64,000 nt of DNA from Mitsuokella sp047974105. GTDB lineage: Bacteria; Bacillota; Negativicutes; Selenomonadales; Selenomonadaceae. The position numbers and the translations under genes are program-made. The notes under the pieces were generated by a model. It was not told where the DNA came from, searched no databases, and saw only the letters and a program-made list of their open reading frames with translations. Location: positions 1 through 64,000 of the forward strand of contig NZ_JBHYRS010000004.1 of the NCBI RefSeq assembly GCF_047974105.1, read 5' to 3'. Positions 18,245 to 27,505 of this stretch are shown here, one piece after another; position 1 is the stretch's first letter; every line of letters begins with the position of its first letter.

Positions 18245-19585
18245 TTACTGCGGCATATCGACAATCTCATCGTGCTCCTTCTGGAGATCTTCGGCACAGT
18301 GAATCAGGACGCGCGTGATGCGCACGCCGTCAACTTCCTCAACATAGAAGGTATTGCCGCCCGAGGCTGCCATCTGCCCGACGCGCGGCGTCTGGCCAAT
18401 CTGGTCGTAGAGCCAGCCGCCAATCGTATCGACGTCTTCATCCTCAATGCGGATTTCCAGAATGTCCTCGAGTTCCTCCAAGAGCATCTTGGCATCGACC
18501 GAGAAAATGCGCTTGCCGCGGCGTTCAGCCGTCGGACGCTCCTCGTCGAATTCATCCTGAATATCGCCGACAATTTCCTCAACAATATCCTCAATTGTCA
18601 CCATGCCGGCCGTGCCGCCGTATTCATCGACGACAATGGCCATCTGCGAACGCTGCTTCTGCATGGTCTTAAGAAGAACGCTGACGTCCATGCTCTCCGG
18701 CACAATCAGGGCCTTGCGCGCGAGGCGGCGCAGATTCGGCTTGCGTCCTTCCGCCATGACGCGCATGAGGTCTTTGACGTGCAGGAAACCGACGATGTGG
18801 TCTTTATCCTCGCGGCAGATTGGGTAACGCGTGAGCTGCTCCTCGAGGATAACATTGAGATTTTCCTCCATGCTGTCCTCAAGATAGAGGCAAATCATAT
18901 CTGTACGCGGCGTCATGATTTCGCGGACATTGAGGTCGGTGAAATCAAAGACGTTGTCGACAAAATCGACTTCCGTATCATCAATGAGGCCCTGACGGTG
19001 GCTTTCCTCCATGAGCAGGCGGATTTCCTCTTCGGTATGAGCATCATCGCCCTCCGAGGCCGTATGAAAGCCCAGACGATGTGCCACCCAGTTGGCCACA
19101 TGATTGAGCAGCCAGACAAAGGGGTACATCACGCGCTGGAAAATCAGCATGGGCAGTGCAACATTCAGCATGATTTTCTCGACATTCTGGATGGCCATCG
19201 TCTTTGGCGTGAGTTCGCCGAGCACGATATGCATGCCCGTGATGATGGAAAAGGCCAAAGCAAGGGAAATCGTATGGCCGATGACATCATCGAGCCCGAG
19301 CATATGCGTGACGGGCAGGATGAGCGTGGCCACGGCAGGTTCACCGACCCAGCCTAAACCAAGGGAGGCCAGCGTGATGCCGAGCTGCGTCACGGAAAGC
19401 GACGCATCGAGATGGTCCGTGAGCTTCTTGGCATACTTTGCCTGACGGCTGCCTTCCTGAATCAGCGTCTCAAGGCGCGACGGACGTATCTTGACACACG
19501 AAAACTCCGCCGCGACAAAGAAACCATTCATCGCGATGAGAAAGAGAACGAGCAATAACTGAAATAATATGGGCACAATGTCCAC
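18245..19585 (-). CDS. CorC/HlyC-type CNNM-CBS membrane protein
   Basis: 446 residues. The N-terminal CNNM transmembrane domain (about 1-190) has hydrophobic segments at 5-28, 60-85, 95-115 and 125-150. Two CBS domains follow (about 205-335, beginning with the typical MTPRTDMICL and carrying RYPICREDKDHIVGFLHVKDLM, then VVDEYGGTAGMVTIEDIVEEIVGDI). The C-terminal CorC_HlyC domain covers about 350-440. Members are proposed to be Mg2+/Co2+ efflux or homeostasis proteins of the inner membrane; the name haemolysin is historical. It starts with GTG at 19585, with AGGAGG 10 bases upstream. Confidence 0.88.
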   Translation of the reverse strand: MDIVPILFQLLLVLFLIAMNGFFVAAEFSCVKIRPSRLETLIQEGSRQAKYAKKLTDHLDASLSVTQLGITLASLGLGWVGEPAVATLILPVTHMLGLDDVIGHTISLALAFSIITGMHIVLGELTPKTMAIQNVEKIMLNVALPMLIFQRVMYPFVWLLNHVANWVAHRLGFHTASEGDDAHTEEEIRLLMEESHRQGLIDDTEVDFVDNVFDFTDLNVREIMTPRTDMICLYLEDSMEENLNVILEEQLTRYPICREDKDHIVGFLHVKDLMRVMAEGRKPNLRRLARKALIVPESMDVSVLLKTMQKQRSQMAIVVDEYGGTAGMVTIEDIVEEIVGDIQDEFDEERPTAERRGKRIFSVDAKMLLEELEDILEIRIEDEDVDTIGGWLYDQIGQTPRVGQMAASGGNTFYVEEVDGVRITRVLIHCAEDLQKEHDEIVDMPQ

Positions 19586-19667
19586 GTTTAAAGAACCTCC
19601 TAGTTCTGATGCAAAAACCTATCCTGTCCGGTCTATCGAGTCTTGCCTATTGATATCGACAGGAACC

Positions 19668-20888
19668 TTATTTCTGCTTGAAAAATGATTTTTTAGCAAG
19701 TGACTTTGACGACTTTTCCGGCTTGCCGCTGCTTGCCGCCCTGACTGGTCTTTTCTTTCTGCCGGCAATCTCCCCATGAGCTTTTGGCAGACGCTCGAAG
19801 TGGATGCCAAGTTTTTTCTCGAGCTTCTCGAGTTTTAAGGACTCTTTGACGTCAATCAGCGTGATGACGGCTCCCTTGTGCCCTGCACGGGCCGTACGGC
19901 CGGCACGGTGTTTGTAGACCTGCGCACTCTCGGGAAAGTCGAGATTGATAACGTAATCGACATCGGGAATGTCGAGTCCGCGGGCGGCAAGGTCCGTCGA
20001 AAGCAGCAGATTGGCACGGCCGCCCTTGATGGCAGCCATGGCCGACTGGCGCGACTGTTTGGCGTCTTTGCCGAGCAGGGATTCGGCGCGGATGCCCTCA
20101 TAGCAGAGTTTAGAGAGTGTCTGTTCTGCCGCAAATGTCTTATTGATAAAGACAAGGCCCCGTTTGATGGGCAGGGAACGCGTGAGTCTCCGCACGCGCT
20201 CGATTTTTTCGCGGAACGGCACCATGACAAAGTAATGGCGGCAGGCCGCAATTTCCTCCGCCGACTGCTCAATTTCGATGAGTTCCGGCTGACCGAGGAA
20301 CGAGGCCCGCTCTCTGGCTTTTTTCGGGTCCGTTGCCGAAAACATCAGGGCCTGACGGTCCTCCGGCAGGAGTTTCACGACATCGGCCGTCGTCATGTCG
20401 TTCTGGTCGTCGAGCAGTCGGTCAAATTCGTCGAGGACGAGCATCCTGACGCCGTGCAGCTTAAGCTTGCCCTTGCGGTTAAGTTCGATGATGCGTCCGG
20501 CAGAACCGACGATGAGCTGCGGTTTTTCCTTGAGCTTGTCCATCTGACGCGCAATATTGGCGCCGCCGATGAGGCCCTGCACACGGATGCCGAGACTGGC
20601 CTGTTGGCTGAGTTCGCGCGCTTCGCCGGCAATCTGCATGGCGAGTTCATACGTCGGTGCAAGCACGACAGCCTGCACTTCGCGGCGTTCTGGCTCGATT
20701 TTCATCAGCAGCGGCAAAAGATACGCAAGGGTCTTGCCTGTGCCCGTCGGCGCCACGCCGAGAATGTCCGTACCCGCAAGAATTTTAGGGATGGTCTGCA
20801 GCTGGATGGGCGTTGGGGCCGTGATATTTCTTTTGGCCAGAGCCTCGCAGAGTGTCTCGCTGACACCTAAATCACGAAATGTTGTCAT
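19668..20888 (-). CDS. DEAD-box-family ATP-dependent RNA helicase
   Basis: 406 residues with two RecA-like domains. The visible motifs are the Q motif TPIQLQTIPKILAG, Walker A APTGTGKT (about 47-54), motif II as LDEFDR where DEAD is usual (about 152), motif III SATDP, and in domain 2 STDLAARGLDIPDVDYVINLDFP and motif VI HRAGRTARAG. The C-terminus is short and basic (KKRPVRAASSGK...KKSFFKQK) and is probably an RNA-binding tail. It unwinds RNA in ribosome assembly or mRNA turnover, judging by the family. The DEFD motif is unusual but keeps the two catalytic acidic residues. AAGGAG precedes the ATG. Confidence 0.88.
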   Translation of the reverse strand: MTTFRDLGVSETLCEALAKRNITAPTPIQLQTIPKILAGTDILGVAPTGTGKTLAYLLPLLMKIEPERREVQAVVLAPTYELAMQIAGEARELSQQASLGIRVQGLIGGANIARQMDKLKEKPQLIVGSAGRIIELNRKGKLKLHGVRMLVLDEFDRLLDDQNDMTTADVVKLLPEDRQALMFSATDPKKARERASFLGQPELIEIEQSAEEIAACRHYFVMVPFREKIERVRRLTRSLPIKRGLVFINKTFAAEQTLSKLCYEGIRAESLLGKDAKQSRQSAMAAIKGGRANLLLSTDLAARGLDIPDVDYVINLDFPESAQVYKHRAGRTARAGHKGAVITLIDVKESLKLEKLEKKLGIHFERLPKAHGEIAGRKKRPVRAASSGKPEKSSKSLAKKSFFKQK

Positions 20889-20936
20889 GTTTTCTCCTTA
20901 TATTATCCTATCTATTTTCTATTTTTATTTCCTGCT

Positions 20937-23468
20937 TTATTTCAAAAGCGGCCTGCCGTGGTCGTCGTCAAAGGTGGCCGTGCAGCGCGGATAATTCGAG
21001 CATCCCCAGAAGACACCGTTGCGGCCATGCAGACTGCGCAGATGGCCCTCGCGGCAGCGCGGGCAGAGATAGGTCTTATCCTGCTCCTTTTGTCCGTCCG
21101 GCTCCTGCATATGCTCCATGGGGCTGGCCGAGTACTTCGGCTTGTCCGCCCAATTTTGCCATGCAGACTGCTGCTGGGATTCGTAGCTTTTGCGGTCTTC
21201 TTCCATTCTGGCCGCATAATCTGCGGGTGAAAACAGGGAATTCAGTGCTTCAATATCGGCCGCTGTCTCCTGATACCGGCCGGATGCCGCATAATCTGCT
21301 GACAGATAAGACGTTCCCGCCGCGTTCATTGCTGCAGGAATCTGCCGCGAAGCTGAACGCTGCTGCCGCGCCAGCGCTGAGGCCGAGACGGCCGCGGGCG
21401 CCATATCGCGCGGCGTACGCGCGAGACGTGCTTTCGCGTCTTCAAGGTCAGGTTTGCCGTTCTTATCGTTGCAGGTCATGCGGCATTTCGGGTAATTCGA
21501 GCAGCCCCAGAAGACACCGTTGCGCCCCTTGCGCTGAATGAGCACGCCCTGATGGCAGCGCGGGCAAACATTTTCGCCCTTGACTTCCATATGAATATCC
21601 TCGGCCTTTTGGCAGAGTTTGCGCGTAAAGTCAATCTGTCCCTGCAGAAATTCCGCAAGGGTTCCTTCGCCTTCTGACATTGAGTGGAGTTTGTCCTCCC
21701 AGATGGCCGTGGCATCCGGATACGTCAAATCATCGGGCAGGGCGTCGACTAAGAGATACGCCGCCGGCGTCGGCACGAGGTATTTCTTTTTGCCCTGTGC
21801 CTTCAGAAATTTGCGGCGGATTAGGTCATCGATGATGGTCGCACGCGTGGCTTCGGTGCCGATGCCGTAGACATCCTTGAGCTGCTTCTTCGCTTCCGGA
21901 TTCTTGACGTATTTATGAATTTCCTTCATACCGGCCAGCAGCGTCGAGGCTGTAAAACGAACCGGCGGCTTCGTCATTTTTTCAAGCAGACGGCCGCGCT
22001 GCCAGTTGACGATGTCCTTTTTCCTCATGGCTGGCAGCGTTTTTGTGCTCTCATCCTCGTCTTTGCCTTCTTTGCCTTCCTCTTCGGACTCATCGGCAGA
22101 CGCGGATTTTTTCTTCATGGACTGATACATGACCTTCCAGCCAAGGTCCCGCTCCGTGCGGCCGCTGGCCGTGAAGAGTTCATCCTTATATTGGACCTCA
22201 ATTTTCGTCTGGTCATACGTGTGGACCGGATAGAACTGGGCCAGATAGCCGCGGGCAATCAAATGATAGAGATTGCGTTCCTCGGCCGTCATCTTCGTGA
22301 CATCGGCCTGTACCGTCGTCGGGATGATGGCATGATGCGCCGAAATCTTCTTATCGTTCCACGCGCGGCTCTTCTGCTGCGGATTGGCCGCCGGCACCCA
22401 CGAAGAGACGAGCCCGTCGCCGGCTTTTGCAAGATGCGACAAAATCGTCTTAGCATCGCCAAACTGATTTGTCGGCAGATATTCGCAGTCCGAACGCGGA
22501 TACGTCGTGAGCTTTTTTTCGTAGAGCTTCTGCGCCGTATCGAGCACAAGCTGCGGCGCATAGCCAAAGCGCTTGCCTGCGAGAACCTGCAGCGTGGAAA
22601 GTGAAAACGGCAGGGGCTGCGGCTCCTGCTTCTTTGTCTTCTGATACGAAGAAATCACGGCCTCGTGCGGCTCATCCTTGAAAAAAGCCAATTTCTCATC
22701 GGCGATTTTCTTATCGATCAGACGATTCTCGCTGTCGAGCCCCGCCATCGTGTCCTTCGGCTTCCACTGCGCCTCGAATGAACCGTTTTCATGGCGGAAC
22801 GTGCCTTTGATGAGATAATACGTCACGGGTTTGAAATGCTCAATCTCACGCTCACGGCGCACGACAAGCGAAAGCGTCGGCGTCTTGACGCGGCCCACAG
22901 GCAGCACGAGCCCTTCATGACCGGCGCGGCGCGCCGCGAGCGTGTAAGCCCGCGAAAGATTCATGCCGATGAGCCAGTCCGCTCTTGCCCGCGCAAGGGC
23001 TGACTGTTTTAAATTGAAGAAATCGCGGTTGTCACGCAGGCTCGCATTGGCCTTTTTGATGCTTTTTTCATCCAAGGCGTTCAGAAGAATGCGTTTCACC
23101 GGCTTCTTGTTGCCCAGATAGTCGAGCACCTCGTCGACGAGCAGCTGTCCCTCGCGGTCCGGGTCGCCGCCGTGTACAATCTCATCGGCCTTGTCAATCA
23201 AAGATTTGACGATGGCAAACTGCTTCTCACAGTCCTTATCGACAAAGAGCTTCCACTGCTGGGGGATGATGGGCAGGTCCTCTGCGCGCCAGCGCTTGTA
23301 CTTCTCGTCGTACTCCTCCGGTTCGGCCTGACGCAGGATATGACCAAACAGCCACGTCACGATGCCGTCTTTCGTCATGAGATAGCCATCACGGCGCGCG
23401 ATGGGTCCCCGCAGACATTTCGCGAGTTCACGCCCCACGCTTGGTTTCTCGGCAATATATAAACGCAA
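20937..23468 (-). CDS. topB: DNA topoisomerase III
   Basis: 843 residues, type IA topoisomerase. The TOPRIM domain is at the N-terminus (MRLYIAEKPSVGRELA; DPDREGQLLVDEVLDYLG near 100). The active-site tyrosine is in KLTTYPRSDCEYLP (about 320). Two C-terminal zinc ribbons of the topoisomerase C4 type are present, CPRCHQGVLIQ...CSNYPKC and CPRCREGHLRS...CSNYPRC, each with GRNGVFWGC. A charged insert (SADESEEEGKEGKDEDES) lies in the middle. It decatenates and relaxes single-stranded regions. The start is TTG at 23468, 11 bases after AGGAGG. Confidence 0.93.
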   Translation of the reverse strand: MRLYIAEKPSVGRELAKCLRGPIARRDGYLMTKDGIVTWLFGHILRQAEPEEYDEKYKRWRAEDLPIIPQQWKLFVDKDCEKQFAIVKSLIDKADEIVHGGDPDREGQLLVDEVLDYLGNKKPVKRILLNALDEKSIKKANASLRDNRDFFNLKQSALARARADWLIGMNLSRAYTLAARRAGHEGLVLPVGRVKTPTLSLVVRREREIEHFKPVTYYLIKGTFRHENGSFEAQWKPKDTMAGLDSENRLIDKKIADEKLAFFKDEPHEAVISSYQKTKKQEPQPLPFSLSTLQVLAGKRFGYAPQLVLDTAQKLYEKKLTTYPRSDCEYLPTNQFGDAKTILSHLAKAGDGLVSSWVPAANPQQKSRAWNDKKISAHHAIIPTTVQADVTKMTAEERNLYHLIARGYLAQFYPVHTYDQTKIEVQYKDELFTASGRTERDLGWKVMYQSMKKKSASADESEEEGKEGKDEDESTKTLPAMRKKDIVNWQRGRLLEKMTKPPVRFTASTLLAGMKEIHKYVKNPEAKKQLKDVYGIGTEATRATIIDDLIRRKFLKAQGKKKYLVPTPAAYLLVDALPDDLTYPDATAIWEDKLHSMSEGEGTLAEFLQGQIDFTRKLCQKAEDIHMEVKGENVCPRCHQGVLIQRKGRNGVFWGCSNYPKCRMTCNDKNGKPDLEDAKARLARTPRDMAPAAVSASALARQQRSASRQIPAAMNAAGTSYLSADYAASGRYQETAADIEALNSLFSPADYAARMEEDRKSYESQQQSAWQNWADKPKYSASPMEHMQEPDGQKEQDKTYLCPRCREGHLRSLHGRNGVFWGCSNYPRCTATFDDDHGRPLLK

Positions 23469-23538
23469 CGGTCAAGCAGCCTCCTTTCTCATATTTCCAT
23501 TATAGATAACACGCTTCCCAATTATTACAATTCATTTT

Positions 23539-23907
23539 TTACGATAGCAGCTTGTAAATTCCCCAGATTAACACACCGGCCCATAAAAGGACAAAAAGGC
23601 TCAAAAAGGCCGCGGCCAGTTTCCCATGCCTCAGAATATAATCGGCCTGCCCCTCACAATCATAACGGACCTGCGGCGGCAGAAAATGCATGAGCGCCGC
23701 GATGACGGTCGGCACAATGACGGCATCATCGAGAAGCCCTGCCACCGGAATGGCATCGGGAATCAGGTCAATCGGGCTTAAAAGATAGAGAATCGCAAAA
23801 AGCATCATGCCCTTGACCTTGCGCGGCGTCTGCCGGCTCTTGAGCGAGAGCAGCATGACAAGGATATCGTGCCGGAAAAGTCTCAGCACGCCAAATATTC
23901 TTCCCAT
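23539..23907 (-). CDS. YkvA-like DUF1232 membrane protein
   Basis: 122 residues. The centre carries the DUF1232 signature LFAILYLLSPIDLIPDAIPVAGLLDDAVIVP. A C-terminal transmembrane segment (LAAAFLSLFVLLWAGVLIWGIY) follows. Function unknown for the family. The start at 23907 (MGRIFGVLR) is chosen over 24003 because AGGAG lies about 11 bases upstream and the extra 32 residues of the longer frame are low-complexity. The gene sits upstream of topB on the same strand with a 70-bp gap. Confidence 0.8.
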   Translation of the reverse strand: MGRIFGVLRLFRHDILVMLLSLKSRQTPRKVKGMMLFAILYLLSPIDLIPDAIPVAGLLDDAVIVPTVIAALMHFLPPQVRYDCEGQADYILRHGKLAAAFLSLFVLLWAGVLIWGIYKLLS

Positions 23908-24065
23908 ATTTATTTTACTCCTAAAAAAGAATAAACCTTCTATTATTATATACGGTATACGATTTATTTTACCACACAATGGACCAGGCTGCCTGTAAGG
24001 CATCTGAATTTACTAGAAATCTTTCCCCGATACAGTGATTTTATTATACAATTATAACATAGGAA

Positions 24066-24094
24066 TTGACAGCAGTATTCCTGTTTGTTATAAT
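24066..24094 (+). promoter_or_regulatory. Consensus sigma-70 promoter of lysA
   Basis: TTGACA (24066-24071), 17-bp spacer, TATAAT (24089-24094): a perfect match to the consensus. The predicted start is near 24101, giving a leader of about 60 nt before the ATG at 24161. Confidence 0.9.
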
Positions 24095-24160
24095 AAATTA
24101 ACAATTTTATAGATAATAATTCTCTTTGGTTCTTTTATCGTTTCACAGGAGGACAATTTT

Positions 24161-25417
24161 ATGAGCAAAAAGACTTTCCCGCTCACGAAGGATGAACTTG
24201 AAGAAGTCATCAAAAAGTATCCGACCCCTTTTCACATCTACGACGAACACGCTATCCGCGAGAACATCCGCAATCTGCAGAAAGCATTCGCCTGGGCACC
24301 GCGCTTCCGCGAGCAGTTTGCCGTCAAGGCCCTGCCAAACCCGCGCATCGTTCAGATTCTGCATGAAGAAGGTGCCGGCACGGACTGCAGCAGCCTCGCC
24401 GAACTCATCATCTCCGATGTCTCGGGTGTCAAGGGAGAGGAGATTCTCCTGACCTCCAACGACACGCCGGCCGATGAATTCCAGAAGGCCATCGAACTCG
24501 GCGCCATCATCAACCTCGATGATATCAGCCATATTGAATACCTCGAGAAAAATGCCGGCCTGCCAAAAGTCATCTGCTTCCGCTACAATCCGGGCGACCT
24601 TATGGAAGGCAACGACATCATCGGCAAACCGACCGAGGCCAAATACGGCCTGACGCGCGACCAGCTCTTCGAAGCCTACAAAATCGTCAAGGAAAAAGGC
24701 GTCAAACGCTTTGGCCTGCACACGATGGTCGCTTCGAACGAGCGCCGCACGGAAGCATTCCTCTTCACGGCCAAGCTCATGTTCACGCTGGCCCGCGAGC
24801 TCAAGGAAAAACTCGATATCCATGTCGAATTCGTCAACCTCGGCGGCGGCTTCGGCATCCCATACCGTCCGGAGGAAGAACCTCTGAATCTGCAGGAAAT
24901 CGGCGAAGGCATCCACAAGCTCTACGATGAGCTCATGGTACCCTATGGCCTCGGCGACGTCGCCATCCTGACCGAGAGCGGCCGCGCCATGACGGGCCCT
25001 GCCGGCTGGCTCGTCTCCACGGCCATCCACGAGAAAAAGACGTACAAGGATTACATCGGCCTCGATTCCTGCATGGCCAACCTCATGCGTCCGGCCATGT
25101 ACGGTGCTTACCATCACATCACGATTGCCGGCAAGGAAAACGAACCGTGCGACCACGTCTACGACGTCACGGGCTCGCTCTGTGAAAACAACGATAAATT
25201 TGCCATCGACCGCAAGCTGCCGAAAATCGACATCGGCGACCGCGTCATCATTCACGATACAGGCGCGCACGGCAGTGCCATGGGCTTCAATTACAACGGC
25301 AAACTCTGGTGCGCCGAACTCCTGCTGCGTGAAGACGGCAGTATCGAGCTCATCCGCCGTGCTGAGACTCTTGATGATTATTTCGCCACGCTCAAATATC
25401 CGGGCAGCATCATGTAA
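24161..25417 (+). CDS. lysA: Diaminopimelate decarboxylase
   Basis: 418 residues, fold-type III PLP enzyme that makes lysine from meso-diaminopimelate. The PLP lysine is in FAVKALPNP (about 55). VNLGGGFGIPYRP holds the glycine-rich phosphate loop. LTESGRAMTGPAGW, the substrate-site TGSLCENNDKFA with the catalytic cysteine, and DTGAHGSAMGFNYNG near the C-terminus are all present. AGGAGG stands 8 bases before the ATG. It is expressed alone from a perfect promoter and closes with a two-way terminator. Other decarboxylases of this fold, such as ornithine/lysine types, are less likely given GSLCEN. Confidence 0.88.
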   Translation: MSKKTFPLTKDELEEVIKKYPTPFHIYDEHAIRENIRNLQKAFAWAPRFREQFAVKALPNPRIVQILHEEGAGTDCSSLAELIISDVSGVKGEEILLTSNDTPADEFQKAIELGAIINLDDISHIEYLEKNAGLPKVICFRYNPGDLMEGNDIIGKPTEAKYGLTRDQLFEAYKIVKEKGVKRFGLHTMVASNERRTEAFLFTAKLMFTLARELKEKLDIHVEFVNLGGGFGIPYRPEEEPLNLQEIGEGIHKLYDELMVPYGLGDVAILTESGRAMTGPAGWLVSTAIHEKKTYKDYIGLDSCMANLMRPAMYGAYHHITIAGKENEPCDHVYDVTGSLCENNDKFAIDRKLPKIDIGDRVIIHDTGAHGSAMGFNYNGKLWCAELLLREDGSIELIRRAETLDDYFATLKYPGSIM

Positions 25418-25446
25418 GTTCTTACTTGTGAATACGAAATACATAC

Positions 25447-25485
25447 AAAAAAATCTGGTCTGCAAATGCGGACCAGATTTTTTAT
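25447..25485. terminator. Bidirectional terminator between lysA and pfkA
   Basis: A 12-bp perfect inverted repeat (25449-25460 with 25471-25482) with A and T tracts at its ends. It serves lysA on the plus strand and pfkA on the minus strand. Confidence 0.88.
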
Positions 25486-25499
25486 TGCGGATTTTTAAA

Positions 25500-26465
25500 T
25501 CAGGCAAGCACGCGTGCAAGGCGTACGAGTTCCGGATTCAGGGTCTTCGTGTTGTTGACCGACTCGAAGAGGTTGACGGCTACGACCTTGCCTTCGTTGA
25601 AGCCGAAGACGACGTCGGATGCACCCGAGATGATCGCGAGAGCTGCCTTTTCGCCGAGCATCGAAGCCTTCATGCGGTCTTCGACCGTCGGCGAACCGCC
25701 GCGCTGGATGTGGCCGAGAACCGATACACGCGTATCGATGCCCGTCTTTTCCTCAACGGCCTTGCCGATCTCGATGGCCGAGCCGGCACCTTCAGCAACG
25801 ACGATGATGCTGTAGCGTTTGCCGGCATCATACATCTCTTTAATTTCTTCGCACATCGTGTCGATGTTGAATTTAACTTCTGGTACGAGGATGAACTCAG
25901 CACCGCCGGCAATGCCGGACATCATGGCGAGCCAGCCCGAGTTGCGGCCCATGACCTCGACGAGCATGATACGGCGGTGAGCCGATGCCGTGTCGCGCAG
26001 TTTGTTGATGGCATCGACAATCGTGTTGGCAGCCGTATCGCAGCCAATCGTGTAATCCATGCCCCAGACATCGTTATCAATCGTGCCCGGCAGACCGACA
26101 ATCGGCATGCCCGTTTCCTTCGAGAGCAGCGAACCGCCCGTCAGGCTGCCGTCACCGCCGATGATGACAAGGCCTTCAATCCCACGCTTTACGAGGTTGT
26201 CATAGCCCTTGCGGCGGCCTTCCGGCGTCTTGAACTCCGGGCAGCGGGCCGTGCCGAGGAACGTACCGCCGCGCTGAATGAGGTCGCTGACGCTGCGGCT
26301 CGTGAGCTCCACGATGTCGTCATCGAGCATGCCCTGGTAGCCGTTGTTGATACCATAGACTTTTACACCCTCATAAAGTGCCGTGCGGACAACGGCGCGT
26401 GCCGCGGCATTCATGCCCGGGCTGTCGCCACCGGATGTCATTACAGCAATCGCTTTTTTGATCAT
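25500..26465 (-). CDS. pfkA: 6-phosphofructokinase
   Basis: 321 residues, the normal length of bacterial ATP-type PfkA. It phosphorylates fructose-6-phosphate in glycolysis. Visible motifs: TSGGDSPGMNAAARAVVR at the N-terminus (ATP site), GGTFLGTARCPEF, IGGDGSLTGG (the GGDGS that separates ATP-dependent from PPi-dependent forms), the catalytic PGTIDNDV near 125, and MGRNSGWLA. AGGAG precedes the ATG. It pairs functionally with the hexokinase and the PTS genes in this window. Confidence 0.94.
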   Translation of the reverse strand: MIKKAIAVMTSGGDSPGMNAAARAVVRTALYEGVKVYGINNGYQGMLDDDIVELTSRSVSDLIQRGGTFLGTARCPEFKTPEGRRKGYDNLVKRGIEGLVIIGGDGSLTGGSLLSKETGMPIVGLPGTIDNDVWGMDYTIGCDTAANTIVDAINKLRDTASAHRRIMLVEVMGRNSGWLAMMSGIAGGAEFILVPEVKFNIDTMCEEIKEMYDAGKRYSIIVVAEGAGSAIEIGKAVEEKTGIDTRVSVLGHIQRGGSPTVEDRMKASMLGEKAALAIISGASDVVFGFNEGKVVAVNLFESVNNTKTLNPELVRLARVLA

Positions 26466-26590
26466 GGGAACATCTCTCCTATTCCATACTTATCCCATTA
26501 TGCCAGGTCTTTGGCATAACCAAATAGCTTGCTTACTATATCTTTCTTTATTTTACGGAATTCCCCCACAAATGTAAAGGGTTTCATACA

Positions 26591-26626
26591 AAACAACGCC
26601 CCTTCCCGAGGGAAAAGGCGTTGCAA
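26591..26626 (-). terminator. Putative terminator of the first PTS operon
   Basis: Inverted repeat CAACGCC / GGCGTTG (26594-26600, 26617-26623) with further inner pairing, about 40 bp after the IID stop. The following T tract is interrupted (TTGTTTTG), so it is weaker than the others. Confidence 0.55.
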
Positions 26627-26662
26627 ATTACGGATTTTGTTCCTTAATCAGACGGATTGGAC

Positions 26663-27487
26663 TTATTTGACATTCATGATGCCAAGTGCATAGCAGACAA
26701 TGCCGAGTGCGAACAGACCAAAGATGATCCAGATCGGATTGACCTTGCGTTTCATCAGGGCCATGCAGGCAAATGTCATTAAGAGTGGAATAAGGCCAGG
26801 CATCAACTGGTCGAGGATGGACTGAACCGTCGTCGTGACGACTTCACCCTTCGCATTCGTGATCTGCGAGACAACGACCGGGATATTGACGCTTGTCCAT
26901 TTGTTAACGAGAGCACCCATGACGAACAGGCCGAGGATGGAAGCACCTTCCGTGAGTTTCTGCAGGCGGTTGCCGGCAACATCCTGAACGATATCCGTAC
27001 CTTTGGAATAGCCGTATTTAATGCCGTACCAGCGTACCCAGAGGCGGACAAAGTTGAAGAGCACGAAGAAGATAATTGGGCCGAGGATGCTGCCGGAAAT
27101 CGCAAACGAAGCGCCGAGAGCTGCCGTGATTGGACGCAGCGTGCCCCAGAAAATCGGGTCGCCGACGCCTGCAAGAGGGCCCATCATGCCGACTTTGATA
27201 CCGTTGATAACACCGTCCGGGATATCGGCACCGTTGGCTTTCTTTTCTTCCAAGGCTGCCGTGATGCCGATGATCGGTGCCGTGACGAATGGCTGTGTGT
27301 TGTAAAATTCAAGGTGGCGTTTCATGGCCTTTTTGAGTTCCTCACCCGTGTAAAGACGTTTGAGGATTGGCACCATGCCAAAAGCAAAGCCGAGGGCCTG
27401 CATACGTTCCATGTTCCACGAGCCCTGCAGGAAATTCGAGCGAATGAACGCCCAGAAAAAATCACTTTTTGTCAGTTTCTTCTCCAT
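26663..27487 (-). CDS. PTS mannose/fructose/sorbose family IID component
   Basis: 274 residues. Membrane subunit that forms the sugar channel together with IIC. Family hallmarks: KSDFFWAFIRSNFLQGSWNMERMQALGFAFGMVPIL at the N-terminus, HLEFYNTQPFVTAPIIGI, GPLAGVGDPIFWGTLRPI, and hydrophobic helices at the C-terminus. The start at 27487 has GGGGGA 7 bases upstream; the longer start at 27502 begins inside that site. It is the last gene of the IIA-IIB-IIC-IID operon. The protein is close to the IID of the second PTS at 34107-34931. Confidence 0.92.
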   Translation of the reverse strand: MEKKLTKSDFFWAFIRSNFLQGSWNMERMQALGFAFGMVPILKRLYTGEELKKAMKRHLEFYNTQPFVTAPIIGITAALEEKKANGADIPDGVINGIKVGMMGPLAGVGDPIFWGTLRPITAALGASFAISGSILGPIIFFVLFNFVRLWVRWYGIKYGYSKGTDIVQDVAGNRLQKLTEGASILGLFVMGALVNKWTSVNIPVVVSQITNAKGEVVTTTVQSILDQLMPGLIPLLMTFACMALMKRKVNPIWIIFGLFALGIVCYALGIMNVK

Positions 27488-27505
27488 CGTATTTTCCCCC
27501 ATTCG

